Below are positions 43,970-52,616 of a stretch of DNA of 64,000 nucleotides, piece after piece (within the stretch, counting starts at the first letter, position 1; each line of letters opens with the position of its first letter). This DNA is from Paraburkholderia phenoliruptrix. GTDB lineage: Bacteria; Pseudomonadota; Gammaproteobacteria; Burkholderiales; Burkholderiaceae. The translations under genes were made by a program, and so were the position numbers. The DNA is taken from positions 1 through 64,000 of the forward strand of contig NZ_JAEUAV010000010.1 of NCBI RefSeq assembly GCF_019511605.1, written 5' to 3'. The notes beneath the pieces were generated by a model. That model did no database searches. It was given only the letters and a program-made list of their open reading frames with translations, and was not told the origin of the DNA.

Positions 43970-45386
43970 CCGGTTTTATATCGACGGCAATTGGACGGTG
44001 CCCCTGGGCACAGAACGCTTCAAACTGATTAACCCTGCAACTGAAGAAGCGTACGGGTACGTGACGCTCGGCACCGCCGAAGATGTCGACACGGCGGTCG
44101 TTGCAGCGCGGCGGGCGTTCGCGTCGTTCTCGGAATCGAAGAAGGAATGGCGGATGGAGCTTCTCGGCAGCATCGTCGAGTCGCTGCTGAAGCGAGAGCC
44201 GGATCTGATGGACGCCGTTACCGAGGAGATGGGCGCTCCGAGCAGTTTGAAAGGGCAGACGGGTACTGCGGTTCAGGCGTTCCGTCAGGCGGTCGTCACC
44301 CTGCGCGATTACTCGTTCGAAAATATGATGAGCGACAACGTGATTCGACGGGAGCCCATTGGAGTGTGCGGCCTTATATCTGCATGGAACTGGCCATTGC
44401 AACTGATGTGTCAGAAGCTTGCGTCGGCATTTGCAGCGGGTTGTACGGTCGTTGCAAAGCCAAGCGAATTCACTCCGCTCAGTGCCGTCGTGCTCGCAGA
44501 GGCGCTCGATGCAGCGGGCGTGCCCCCGGGCGTGTTCAATTTGGTGAATGGAAATGGTCCAGTCGTCGGCGAGGCGATCTCGCGGCACGCCGGCATCGAT
44601 ATGGTGTCCTTTACCGGCTCGACGCGCGCCGGTGTAATGGTGGCGCAGGCTGCGGCCGGTACGGTAAAGCGGGTATGCCAGGAGCTAGGTGGGAAGTCCG
44701 CAAACATCATCCTGCCCGACGCCGATCTTGCCGCGGCTGCGCGTTTCAATGTGTCGCGCGGCTTCTCGAACACCGGGCAGTCGTGCCATTCGCCGACGCG
44801 CATGCTCGTGTCGGAAACTCAGGCAGACAAACTGATAACGTTGATCAAGGAACAAGCGCAATCGGTCAAGGTTGGCGATCCGAAGAACCCCGAAACCACG
44901 ATGGGTCCTGTTGTCAACCGTGCGCAGTTCGAACGGGTTCAGCACTTCATCGAGCTTGGAATCGAAGAGGGCGCGACAGTCGTCACGGGTGGCCCGGGCC
45001 GTCCCGAAGGCATCAATAAGGGCTTTTTCATTCGTCCAACGGTTTTTTCCGACGTCAGCCGCGACATGACGATTGCACAGGAGGAGATCTTTGGTCCCGT
45101 ACTCTCCGTCATCACCTACCGTGATATCGATGACGCCATCGACATCGCCAACGGCACGCGCTACGGCCTGGGCGGATATATTTTCTCGTCGAACCCGGAA
45201 CAGGCTCGTCGGGTTGCTGAGCGCATGCTGGCCGGTCGCATTTTCCTCAACGGCGCTCCGTCGAATAACGTTGCGCCGATGGGCGGCTACAAGCAGTCTG
45301 GAAATGGCCGGGAAATGGGCGTTTTTGGGCTCGAAGAATACCTCGAAGTCAAGGCAATGATCGGCTTTGCGAACGTTGCCGGATAA
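43956..45386 (+). CDS. NAD(P)-dependent aldehyde dehydrogenase
   Basis: This 476-residue enzyme of full family length shows ISAWNWPLQLMCQK in the cofactor-binding region, FTGSTRAGVMVAQAAA, CQELGGKSANIILPDAD with the general-base glutamate, and the catalytic C277 in NTGQSCHSPTR. It should oxidise an aldehyde or semialdehyde. AAGGAATCC precedes ATG 43956. It closes the PrpD operon and may take over a semialdehyde made by the tandem dehydrogenase. A strong terminator follows at 45494. Confidence 0.93.
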   Translation: MKKLDRFYIDGNWTVPLGTERFKLINPATEEAYGYVTLGTAEDVDTAVVAARRAFASFSESKKEWRMELLGSIVESLLKREPDLMDAVTEEMGAPSSLKGQTGTAVQAFRQAVVTLRDYSFENMMSDNVIRREPIGVCGLISAWNWPLQLMCQKLASAFAAGCTVVAKPSEFTPLSAVVLAEALDAAGVPPGVFNLVNGNGPVVGEAISRHAGIDMVSFTGSTRAGVMVAQAAAGTVKRVCQELGGKSANIILPDADLAAAARFNVSRGFSNTGQSCHSPTRMLVSETQADKLITLIKEQAQSVKVGDPKNPETTMGPVVNRAQFERVQHFIELGIEEGATVVTGGPGRPEGINKGFFIRPTVFSDVSRDMTIAQEEIFGPVLSVITYRDIDDAIDIANGTRYGLGGYIFSSNPEQARRVAERMLAGRIFLNGAPSNNVAPMGGYKQSGNGREMGVFGLEEYLEVKAMIGFANVAG

Positions 45387-45493
45387 CGTGGCACCGATTC
45401 CGTCGGTTGTCTGGGAGAGCTGACTTCGGCGGAGTGGCTACTCAGGTTGTTGCAAGCGACAAACAGGCGTGACCGCGCAAGATCCCGAGGTTG

Positions 45494-45520
45494 ACCGGCG
45501 CAAGTGCGCCGGTTTTTTTT
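45494..45520. terminator. Intrinsic terminator
   Basis: ACCGGCGCA (45494-45502) and TGCGCCGGT (45505-45513) form a nine-base-pair stem with a two-base loop, followed by eight T residues. It ends the rightward PrpD-aldehyde dehydrogenase operon before the convergent amidohydrolase. Confidence 0.92.
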
Positions 45521-45654
45521 CGAGGGGGCGAGAAAGCTTGGCCGCTCTTTCACCCGTGCGTATGCGCAGCAGGGATTCCTGCCGCCAGCTTGTGCATGAT
45601 GACAATCGTCGGGCGCGGTCCGGCCTTTGAATGGAAGCGATGGGTACCGCGATC

Positions 45655-46713
45655 TTACGACATACGCAGCGCTTGTGGAGGATGAAGCCGATACGTGCGT
45701 GCGGCAGTACCTGAGAACAGATTCATACGTTCGGTGGCGGTGAGATCGGCGGCGATTTTCTTGTATGCGTTCCATAGCACGCTGTAGCTGCATGTTGCCT
45801 TGTCGACCGGGAAATTGCTCTCGAACATGCACCGCTCGGTACCAAACAACTCGATGCAAAACCGCATGTAAGGCGCCCATGCGTGGACCAGCTCGTCCGA
45901 AGACGGTGGCAATGGACGTTCGTGGAACCCGAAACCGGCATAGCGCATCGCGAGTCCGCCAAGTTTCATCACGGTGTTCGGGAGGGCGGCGAGTGCCTGG
46001 ACGCGCGCACGCCACGCCTCGAAGACCTCCGTCCGCTTGTCTTTATATGGGCCGATTCCCAGTGGTCCCCCGGTGTGATTGATGATGACGGTCAGATCCG
46101 GGTAGTCGCGGCAGAGGTCGGCAACATCGTCGAGTTGCGTGAAGAACGTCCACAGATCCAGTGTCAGCCCCATTTTCTGGATGCGGGCAATAGCTGCTCT
46201 TGTCGATTTTGCCCTCAGCAGACCTTCCGGGTTGCTGACCGGCAGAATGTCGCGACTCTCGTGGCAGACGACTGTCGGCCGTATGCCCCTGAACCGACCG
46301 CCACCCGCGTCGATATGCGCGTCGAGAGCCGATTGAACGCCGTCGCCCAGTTCCACATCGACTGTACCTATGATTCCGGCACACAACTGAAGGGGCGCTT
46401 GCTCGGTGTTCGTTGCTGCTGCGAGCTGCCGGACGAATTCCGTCTCGCCCACCGGCTTCAATGATTCGGGTCCATACTCCCGGTACATGCTTCGGCACTG
46501 CACATGTACGGTAGAAGTGACGTTATGACCGGATGAGAAATCCCGGATGGCCTCGTTCGCGAGGTAGCGATCGCCTGGGTGGTCCCACAGATGGTGATGA
46601 GGATCTACAATCGGCAGTTCGGGGTCGAGAATGTCTTCTGACCGCAATGCCAGCCAGCCATGTCTCACGGTCGGATGTGCGTTGAGTACAGCGTGGATCG
46701 AATCGTCAGGCAT
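45655..46713 (-). CDS. Amidohydrolase-2 family hydrolase (copy 2)
   Basis: This 352-residue metal hydrolase has the same motifs as the protein at 38288: LPIVDPHHHLWD, VIINHTGGPLG and MFESNFPVDKATCSYSVLWN. The two probably act on related lactones or amides, or on different steps. ATG 46713 was chosen; a TTG at 46749 is the alternative, and neither has a clear ribosome site. It lies downstream of the MHS transporter on the same strand and may share its promoter and operator S10. Confidence 0.85.
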   Translation of the reverse strand: MPDDSIHAVLNAHPTVRHGWLALRSEDILDPELPIVDPHHHLWDHPGDRYLANEAIRDFSSGHNVTSTVHVQCRSMYREYGPESLKPVGETEFVRQLAAATNTEQAPLQLCAGIIGTVDVELGDGVQSALDAHIDAGGGRFRGIRPTVVCHESRDILPVSNPEGLLRAKSTRAAIARIQKMGLTLDLWTFFTQLDDVADLCRDYPDLTVIINHTGGPLGIGPYKDKRTEVFEAWRARVQALAALPNTVMKLGGLAMRYAGFGFHERPLPPSSDELVHAWAPYMRFCIELFGTERCMFESNFPVDKATCSYSVLWNAYKKIAADLTATERMNLFSGTAARTYRLHPPQALRMS

Positions 46714-46823
46714 GCGTGTTACCAATGATGCGAGAAGTGAAGAGGGCAATCGCTTGTTACGTTACCCGGCTGTCGCGCGCAGCAACGTATCGTCGATTGC
46801 GGCGACGTGATTGACCAAGCAAG

Positions 46824-48161
46824 TCAGAGCGGCGTTTTAATGGGTTGGCTTCCGCGCGTCGCAGTCTCGGCTTTGATCACCAGCGAATAGTGCGGTTTGC
46901 TAGCCATGATGGCAATCAGACTGACCACGCCAATAAGCACGGTGTAGCCGAAAAACAGTCGAATGCCCCCGTTCTGATAAGCGATCAACGCAGTTGCGAT
47001 AATCGGCAGCGGGCCTCCAAAGATGGCACCGGACATCTGGTAGCCGGCCGAGATGCCCGTATAGCGTACCGATGTGGGGAACATGTCGGAAAACAATGAC
47101 GCCTGCGAGCTGTGGCATGCGGCGTGACCGATACCAAGAACCCAGACATAGCCGGCCACCATGCCCGCATACGAGCGTGCTTCCACTGCCAAGCAGAATG
47201 GGATGGCACCGGCCAAAAGCGCAACAATGCCCAATACGAAAACTTTGCGGCGACCGATCGCGTCGGCCAGCATGCCGTAGACCGGGATCATCAGCATCTC
47301 GACTGCGGCTCCGATCGAGACCGCAATAAGCATGTCGGCCTGCGCGATCTTGAGCTTTGACACCGCGTAGGCGACCATCGCGACGGCACAGGTGTAAAAG
47401 AACGTATTCGGCGCTGCTTGCGCAAACAGGACCCCGAGCAGCTGACGCGGGTATTCGCGCAGTACGGTCATCACGGGCAGTTTTTCGATATTGCCAGAGG
47501 CCTTCGCCTTTACAAATGCGGGAGACTCGGCAACTCGGTTGCGGATGTAGACGCCTACAAGCAGCATGGCGGCACTCAGAATGAACGGGACGCGCCAACC
47601 CCACGCCATCAGCGCCTGCTTGTCGAGTGCCGTCATGGCCAGAAACGTGAGATTGCCGAGCAGCAGACCAAAAAACGCCGCGCTTTGCGGGACACTGCCG
47701 AACAGGCCGCGTCGCTTCTCGTCAGCATGCTCGACGACGGCGACGATCGCGCCTCCGTATTCGGCACCGGCCGACAGCCCTTGTACGATCCGCAGCAGCA
47801 CGAGCAGGACAGCGCCGATGTATCCGGCGCTATCGTAGGTTGGCAACAGTCCGATCAGCGTGGTTGCCGCGCCCATGATGGCGAAGCTCCACAGGAGTGT
47901 CGTCTTGCGACCAACCTTGTCGCCCAGATGCCCGGCAATCACCCCTCCGATCGGGCGGACTAGCCAGGCAGTCGCGAAGGTCATGAAGCCGAACATCGAG
48001 CCCATCGTTGGATCGACAGCCGGGAAGAAGAGCTTGTTCAGGAACAGCGCCGAAACCGTGCCGAAGATGAAAAAGTCATACCACTCGATCGTCGATCCGA
48101 TGAACGTGGATGCGATGATGAGGCGCTTTTGCCGCGTCGCTGCCGATGCCGGACTTGCCAT
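46824..48161 (-). CDS. MFS transporter, metabolite:H+ symporter (MHS) family
   Basis: This 445-residue carrier has the MHS start IIASTFIGSTIEWYDFFIFG, then GVIAGHLGDKVGRKTTLLW and RIVQGLSAGAEYGGAIVAVVEH. MHS proteins import citrate, ketoglutarate, shikimate or other organic acids with protons. GGAGACAAACG precedes ATG 48161. It lies behind operator S10 and is the third type of organic-acid importer in the island, beside the TctAB system and the ACS carrier. Confidence 0.92.
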   Translation of the reverse strand: MASPASAATRQKRLIIASTFIGSTIEWYDFFIFGTVSALFLNKLFFPAVDPTMGSMFGFMTFATAWLVRPIGGVIAGHLGDKVGRKTTLLWSFAIMGAATTLIGLLPTYDSAGYIGAVLLVLLRIVQGLSAGAEYGGAIVAVVEHADEKRRGLFGSVPQSAAFFGLLLGNLTFLAMTALDKQALMAWGWRVPFILSAAMLLVGVYIRNRVAESPAFVKAKASGNIEKLPVMTVLREYPRQLLGVLFAQAAPNTFFYTCAVAMVAYAVSKLKIAQADMLIAVSIGAAVEMLMIPVYGMLADAIGRRKVFVLGIVALLAGAIPFCLAVEARSYAGMVAGYVWVLGIGHAACHSSQASLFSDMFPTSVRYTGISAGYQMSGAIFGGPLPIIATALIAYQNGGIRLFFGYTVLIGVVSLIAIMASKPHYSLVIKAETATRGSQPIKTPL

Positions 48162-48276
48162 CGTTTGTCTCCGTGATTTTGATATCGGTTCTTGCGGTCG
48201 GGGTGGCTTCATGTCCCTCGGCCGGTTGAATCCAATCTATTCCGATTCTGCGGCAGGGTCAAATTTTTCAGAATGA

Positions 48277-48293
48277 GTTCCGTACAATGAAAC
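48277..48293. promoter_or_regulatory. Island operator S10
   Basis: GTTCC-GTACAAT-GAAAC lies in the divergent region between the MHS transporter (minus) and the epimerase (plus), about 100 bp from each start. Confidence 0.7.
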
Positions 48294-48394
48294 TTAGCGA
48301 GCGGGAGTTTTGATTGTCATAATCAGGACTCCGGGCGCAGCGTGAAAAGCGTGCAGCGCTCGTCTCCGGTTGGAACAATCACGAGGAATGGATT

Positions 48395-49366
48395 TTGAAG
48401 ATTCTTGTTACGGGTGGTGCAGGTTTTCTCGGCGCATACATTTTCGACGCCCTGACGCGAGCGGGGAGGGAGGTCCTGGCGTACGATCGTGCGCATGTTA
48501 CGTCCGATCTCGCATGGGTCGCCAACGGCTTGCCCGACGCGTTGATTCGTGGTGAGATTGCAGACTTCTCTTCGCTGTCGGCGGCGTGCAGGAGTATCCG
48601 GCCGGACGTCATTGTGCACGCGGCGGCGCGTGTAGGGTTTGAGTCTTCGCTTGAGGACCCGAGTAGTTTTTACCAGACTAACGTGATGGGCTTCGTTAAC
48701 GTTTGTGAAGTGGCGCGTGCGCTCGATGTCCGAAAAGTCGTTCTGATCTCAAGCAACACGGCCTGTCATGCCGGCGTCGGGCCCGTGCAGAAGGAAACCG
48801 ATCCCGCGTTTTCGATAACGCGTGCCAACCCCTCTGCTCACTATGGGACGTCGAAGATGATTGCGGAGGCAATCGGAATGTCTTACGGCCAATTTCATGG
48901 CATCGATTTCCTCGCGCTTCGCGTTGCCGCCGTATACGGTTTCGGCATGCGGATACCGCTCTATATCAAGCCGATGGTCGAGAATGCAGTCGACGGGATC
49001 AAGACGACATTCGCGACGGGCGGGCGAATGAAGCGGGACTTGACTCATGTACTGGACGTAGGCCGGGCGGTTGCCGCAGCGGTTCACTTCGACGGCATGC
49101 AGTCCGACCAGCCGCGCGTCCTCAACGTAGCAGCAGGTACGCTCGTATCCCCGGCGGAGATTGCACGCATTGTGCGGAGCAAGGTGCCTGGCACGGAGAT
49201 TGAGATCGGGGATGCCTTGACGCCGCTAGAGGAGGAAAATCTCAAGTCCCGGGTGCCGCTCGACATCGAAATGGCAAAAAATCTGCTGGACTGGAAGCCC
49301 CAGTTCCAGATCGAAGACGGAATTTCGCAATATCTGGCGACCTACCGCGACTACCGGGAATCCTGA
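48395..49366 (+). CDS. NAD-dependent epimerase/dehydratase family protein
   Basis: This 323-residue extended SDR has the NAD-binding motif VTGGAGFLGAYIFDAL and HAAARVGFESS. The catalytic site is SSNTACH and YGTSK (Tyr-x-x-x-Lys). It may dehydrogenate or epimerise a hydroxy acid, sugar acid or other small substrate; nothing around it suggests nucleotide-sugar work. The start is TTG 48395, supported by GAGGAA nine bases upstream; there is no good ATG. It is divergent from the MHS transporter across S10. Confidence 0.87.
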   Translation: MKILVTGGAGFLGAYIFDALTRAGREVLAYDRAHVTSDLAWVANGLPDALIRGEIADFSSLSAACRSIRPDVIVHAAARVGFESSLEDPSSFYQTNVMGFVNVCEVARALDVRKVVLISSNTACHAGVGPVQKETDPAFSITRANPSAHYGTSKMIAEAIGMSYGQFHGIDFLALRVAAVYGFGMRIPLYIKPMVENAVDGIKTTFATGGRMKRDLTHVLDVGRAVAAAVHFDGMQSDQPRVLNVAAGTLVSPAEIARIVRSKVPGTEIEIGDALTPLEEENLKSRVPLDIEMAKNLLDWKPQFQIEDGISQYLATYRDYRES

Positions 49367-49425
49367 GGGGCACAATGACGGCATGCGGCCGTTGTTTGCC
49401 CGTCCGATGTGCTGCTTCAACATGG

Positions 49426-49447
49426 GGCGCCGGAGCGCGCCGGCGCC
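49426..49447. other. GC-rich hairpin between epimerase and porin genes
   Basis: GGCGCCGG (49426-49433) pairs with CCGGCGCC (49440-49447) over a six-base loop. There is no T-run on either side, so it is a possible but weak terminator for the convergent genes. Confidence 0.4.
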
Positions 49448-49460
49448 GCCGTAGTTGCGA

Positions 49461-50645
49461 TCAGAACTTGTGCCGAATGCCAATGCGGATCGCCAACTGA
49501 CGGTCCGAGGTCGATGGCGTCAGCTGGTTGATCGAGGCGACAGCTGCCTTGCCGGTGGAGTCCGTGCCGTGGGCATGCTGAAATGTTGCGACAGTGTAAA
49601 CATCCGTCCGCTTCGACAAAAAATAGTCCATGCCGGCCGATCCCTGATGATACGTTGCCGAGGCTTGACCTGCGGCCCCGCTGTTGTGGGTGTAGTCGTA
49701 CGCGACGCCGGCTACGAGAGCAGGAGTGATCTGATATTTGAAGTTCGCTTCTACATTGTTGAAGGTTGCGGTTCCCGAGATACCGCCAGTTGGCACCGGA
49801 CCGCTGGTTCTGTCGCCGAGACTCATGAACCGGGTGTTCGAGTATGTCGCTCCGACTGTAGCGGCCCCGAAGGTGTAGGCCATACCCGCACCAATTACCT
49901 GCAATGTACGAGCCGATGCATATCCGGAGATGACTGGTGACGAACCGAGGTTCGATCCGGGGACTCCGCCAGTCGTGGCGGCTTGCGAACCTCCACCTCC
50001 GTAGAAGGACGTGTTGGGATTGCGGACGTTCAAGTATCCGACACCCGCCAGAAGTGCGCCGTTGGCATAATTCGCACCAAGCGACCAGATCTGATTACGG
50101 CTGACGTTGCCGGCGACTCCGCCGAGCGAGTAAGTGCCTCCGAACGTGAGCCCGGCGATTGGCTGGCTCGTGTATTTGATTTCGTTGTTGACTCGGTACG
50201 TGTTATTGAAGTTGTCGAGATCGGCTGGATGCGCGGCCATGTAGCCGCCCCATTGATCCCCGACGATAAACGGGCCGAGATTGTCGACGACCATGTCGTA
50301 CTGACGGCCGAGCGTCACGGTCCCATATCGGCTGCCGATGCCGACATACGCCTGTCGGCCGAATAGCAGGCCGCCTTGCCCCATCTTGCCGTTATTAACG
50401 TCGAAGCCGCTTTCTAGTACGAAGAGGGCGCTCAGTCCACCGCCGAGGTCCTCACGACCCTTCAGTCCCCACCGGCTCCCCTGCATGACGCCGCTGGAGA
50501 GGTTGTAAAGGCGCTTTCCGCTCGCGTTGCTGTTGTAGTTGATACCTTCGTCGATGACCCCGTACAAGGTCACACTGTTTTGTGCATAGGCGGATAAACT
50601 GAACATGCCAAGCGCGGCAAGCGCCAATGACTGCTTTCGCATCAT
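49461..50645 (-). CDS. Outer-membrane porin, Burkholderia general porin family
   Basis: This 394-residue porin has a short signal peptide (MRKQSLALAALGMFSLSAYA), the family start QNSVTLYGVIDEGINYNSN, GSRWGLKGREDLGGGLSALF, and a C-terminal strand ending IRIGIRHKF with terminal phenylalanine. It forms a trimeric channel and may admit the island substrate across the outer membrane. GGAGACAG sets the start at ATG 50645. Operator S11 lies 184 bp upstream, so it seems co-regulated with the catabolic genes. Confidence 0.93.
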   Translation of the reverse strand: MMRKQSLALAALGMFSLSAYAQNSVTLYGVIDEGINYNSNASGKRLYNLSSGVMQGSRWGLKGREDLGGGLSALFVLESGFDVNNGKMGQGGLLFGRQAYVGIGSRYGTVTLGRQYDMVVDNLGPFIVGDQWGGYMAAHPADLDNFNNTYRVNNEIKYTSQPIAGLTFGGTYSLGGVAGNVSRNQIWSLGANYANGALLAGVGYLNVRNPNTSFYGGGGSQAATTGGVPGSNLGSSPVISGYASARTLQVIGAGMAYTFGAATVGATYSNTRFMSLGDRTSGPVPTGGISGTATFNNVEANFKYQITPALVAGVAYDYTHNSGAAGQASATYHQGSAGMDYFLSKRTDVYTVATFQHAHGTDSTGKAAVASINQLTPSTSDRQLAIRIGIRHKF

Positions 50646-50828
50646 CTGTCTCCAATGTCTTGTAGTAGGTGTATGAACGCGATGCCATTCGAGAATGGAC
50701 ATGCGCACGGCCTCGCTGTCACCGGCGTTGCGAGCCAAGGCTTCGATAACCACCGCTCTACAGCCGAACAGGAGCACGCGCTTCGAAATCTATCCGTCGC
50801 CTGGAGTACCGTCAATTAAACGGAATCA

Positions 50829-50845
50829 GTGCCGATGATCGGAAC
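50829..50845. promoter_or_regulatory. Island operator S11
   Basis: GTGCC-GATGATC-GGAAC has one arm mismatch and lies between the porin gene (minus) and the end of the small carboxymuconolactone-decarboxylase-like gene. Confidence 0.6.
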
Positions 50846-50893
50846 CAATCGTCGAACAACAGTGCGATCCGGCATTAAAGGAGCGACAATGTG

Positions 50894-51217
50894 TCACGCT
50901 TCGATAGTCGCTTCGTCCAGCCAGGCGAGGGCACGTCCCACTTCGCTCGCGACAAGGGTCACGCCGAGTCCTGCCATCAACAGCGCACGCAGCGCATCTA
51001 CGGTCATGCCTTGCTCCATTGCGCGACGCGCATGGATCTTGAAGGGGAACTCGTGTCCCAACACGGCAAACTGCGCCGTGAGCACGACTTCACTGAGGCG
51101 ACCATCGAAAGCAGTGGACGTCGAAATCGCGACGCGCATCCTGTTGTAGTGCTGCATGGCTTCCGGGTTCGCATCCGCCAGTCTTTGCGATGACGGGGTT
51201 CGAGGATTTGTCTTCAT
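50894..51217 (-). CDS. Small carboxymuconolactone decarboxylase/AhpD-like protein
   Basis: This 107-residue all-helical protein matches the CMD domain: VVLTAQFAVLGHEFPFKIHAR, EQGMTVDALRALLMAGL. The canonical CxxC of AhpD peroxidases is absent, and GHEFPFKIH resembles the histidine-containing decarboxylase-type motif. A decarboxylase or lactone-related role would fit the lactonase and amidohydrolases of the island. The start is uncertain (ATG 51217 or GTG 51244, neither with a clear ribosome site). Operator S12 is about 215 bp upstream. Confidence 0.75.
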   Translation of the reverse strand: MKTNPRTPSSQRLADANPEAMQHYNRMRVAISTSTAFDGRLSEVVLTAQFAVLGHEFPFKIHARRAMEQGMTVDALRALLMAGLGVTLVASEVGRALAWLDEATIEA

Positions 51218-51689
51218 GAAAAGGATGCTGTAGGTAAGGTTCACCGATTCGCGGCGGGGGCTACATATCGCTGACCGTCCGAAGACGATGTGCGGCTTCG
51301 AGCGGGCGGGCTTTCGCGCGGCCTGTTGACTGGTGCGAGGTGGCTTGTATGCCTGGGCGCGAGTCCAGCCAGCGGGCCTCGGTAGACGGAGGGTATGCTT
51401 GTTTTGGAACGGGAATCAAACCGATGAACCAAGTTTCGATAAACGAAACTAAAGCAGCGGAAAGCCGAGACGCGTTTCCATTCATCGTCAGCGGCCACGT
51501 AGCTCGGCAGAAAGGTACGGACGATCCGGCACCCGAGATTGTGTGATTTCGCGTTGCGCGTCGTCATCCGCGCCATAACCATATGGGGGGAATCGCCATG
51601 GAATATCTGTGCGCTGCCTACAACATAGGGAGGTCGTTGTTCGTACCGGCCTGCAACCAGATCACCAATGTCCGAGGAGCGTCCGAGTG
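51218..51689. other. Divergent intergenic region, 470 bp
   Basis: This region holds operator S12 and separates the island from the LysR gene. I see no credible additional gene. Confidence 0.5.
51433..51449. promoter_or_regulatory. Island operator S12
   Basis: GTTTC-GATAAAC-GAAAC is a perfect-arm palindrome. It is the last copy of the island motif that I found, placed between the small CMD-like gene and the LysR gene. Confidence 0.7.
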
Positions 51690-52598
51690 ATGCAAACCAA
51701 TCGAACCGACATCGCGGAATTGATTTACTTTCTCGCCATTGCTCGCCACAGGAGTTTCAGTCGTGCTGCGATCGAGCTGGGTGTCAGTGCTTCCGCGCTC
51801 AGTCATGCGCTGAAGGGGCTCGAAAACCGGCTCGGGGTTCGCCTGCTGAACCGTACGACCAAAAGCGTGACGTTGACGGCGGCCGGCGACTCGCTCGCGA
51901 CGTCGATCGGTCAGCCGTTCGAGGCAATCGACAACGCGATGGAGACGTTGAATCGCTTCCGCGATGCGCCGGCGGGCCGCATTCGCGTGAATGTTGCCGT
52001 CGAAGCTGCAACGCTGCTTGTCGCTCCCGTACTGCCGACGTTTATCGAGCGCTTTCCCGGCGTGGAACTCGACATCGTTGCGAGCAATCGGATGATCGAC
52101 GTTACCGAAGGCGGGTTCGATGCAGGTATCCGCTACGGCGGCACCGTGCCGGAACACATGATTGCGCAGCGGCTTTCCGCCGATATTCGCTGGGTCGTGG
52201 CAGGGGCGCCCGATTATATTGATCGATTCGGCGCCCCCAGTCATCCGAACGACCTCCTGCAACATCGCTGCGTGGCCAATCGGCTTGGCGACGACCGTAT
52301 CTATCGTTGGGAGTTCGAACGGGACGACGAGAAACTTTCTGTGGCTGTTCCATCGTCCCTCATCGTCGACCATGCCGAGACGGGGCTCGTTGCCGTACTG
52401 GGCGGCGCCGGGCTCATGTACTTTCCCGAACCGCTGGTCGCGCCCTACGTCAGCGCGGGCCGGCTGCGTATTGTGTTGCCGGAGTGGGCGCCCCGCGAGC
52501 CTGGATTCCACATCTATTATTCGAGCCGCCGGCAGATGCCGACGGGCCTTCGTCTGTTGATTGAACTGGTGCGGGAGCTTCGACCACTCGGCCTCTGA
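51690..52598 (+). CDS. LysR-family transcriptional regulator
   Basis: This 302-residue regulator has an N-terminal LysR helix-turn-helix (FLAIARHRSFSRAAIELGVS, ALSHALKGLENRLGVRLLNR) and a type 2 periplasmic-binding-like effector domain with GIRYGGTVPEHMIAQRL, of the kind found in CrgA/DsdC-like subgroups. GAGGAG precedes ATG 51690. It is convergent with an SDR gene and probably controls the nearby SDR/aldo-keto reductase genes. Confidence 0.92.
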   Translation: MQTNRTDIAELIYFLAIARHRSFSRAAIELGVSASALSHALKGLENRLGVRLLNRTTKSVTLTAAGDSLATSIGQPFEAIDNAMETLNRFRDAPAGRIRVNVAVEAATLLVAPVLPTFIERFPGVELDIVASNRMIDVTEGGFDAGIRYGGTVPEHMIAQRLSADIRWVVAGAPDYIDRFGAPSHPNDLLQHRCVANRLGDDRIYRWEFERDDEKLSVAVPSSLIVDHAETGLVAVLGGAGLMYFPEPLVAPYVSAGRLRIVLPEWAPREPGFHIYYSSRRQMPTGLRLLIELVRELRPLGL

Positions 52599-52616
52599 GC
52601 CCGGCACCAGTTCGCT

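Noticed and set aside
51618..52607. A 329-codon minus-strand open frame
   Set aside because: It mirrors the LysR gene almost exactly and has no motif; the plus-strand helix-turn-helix is convincing.
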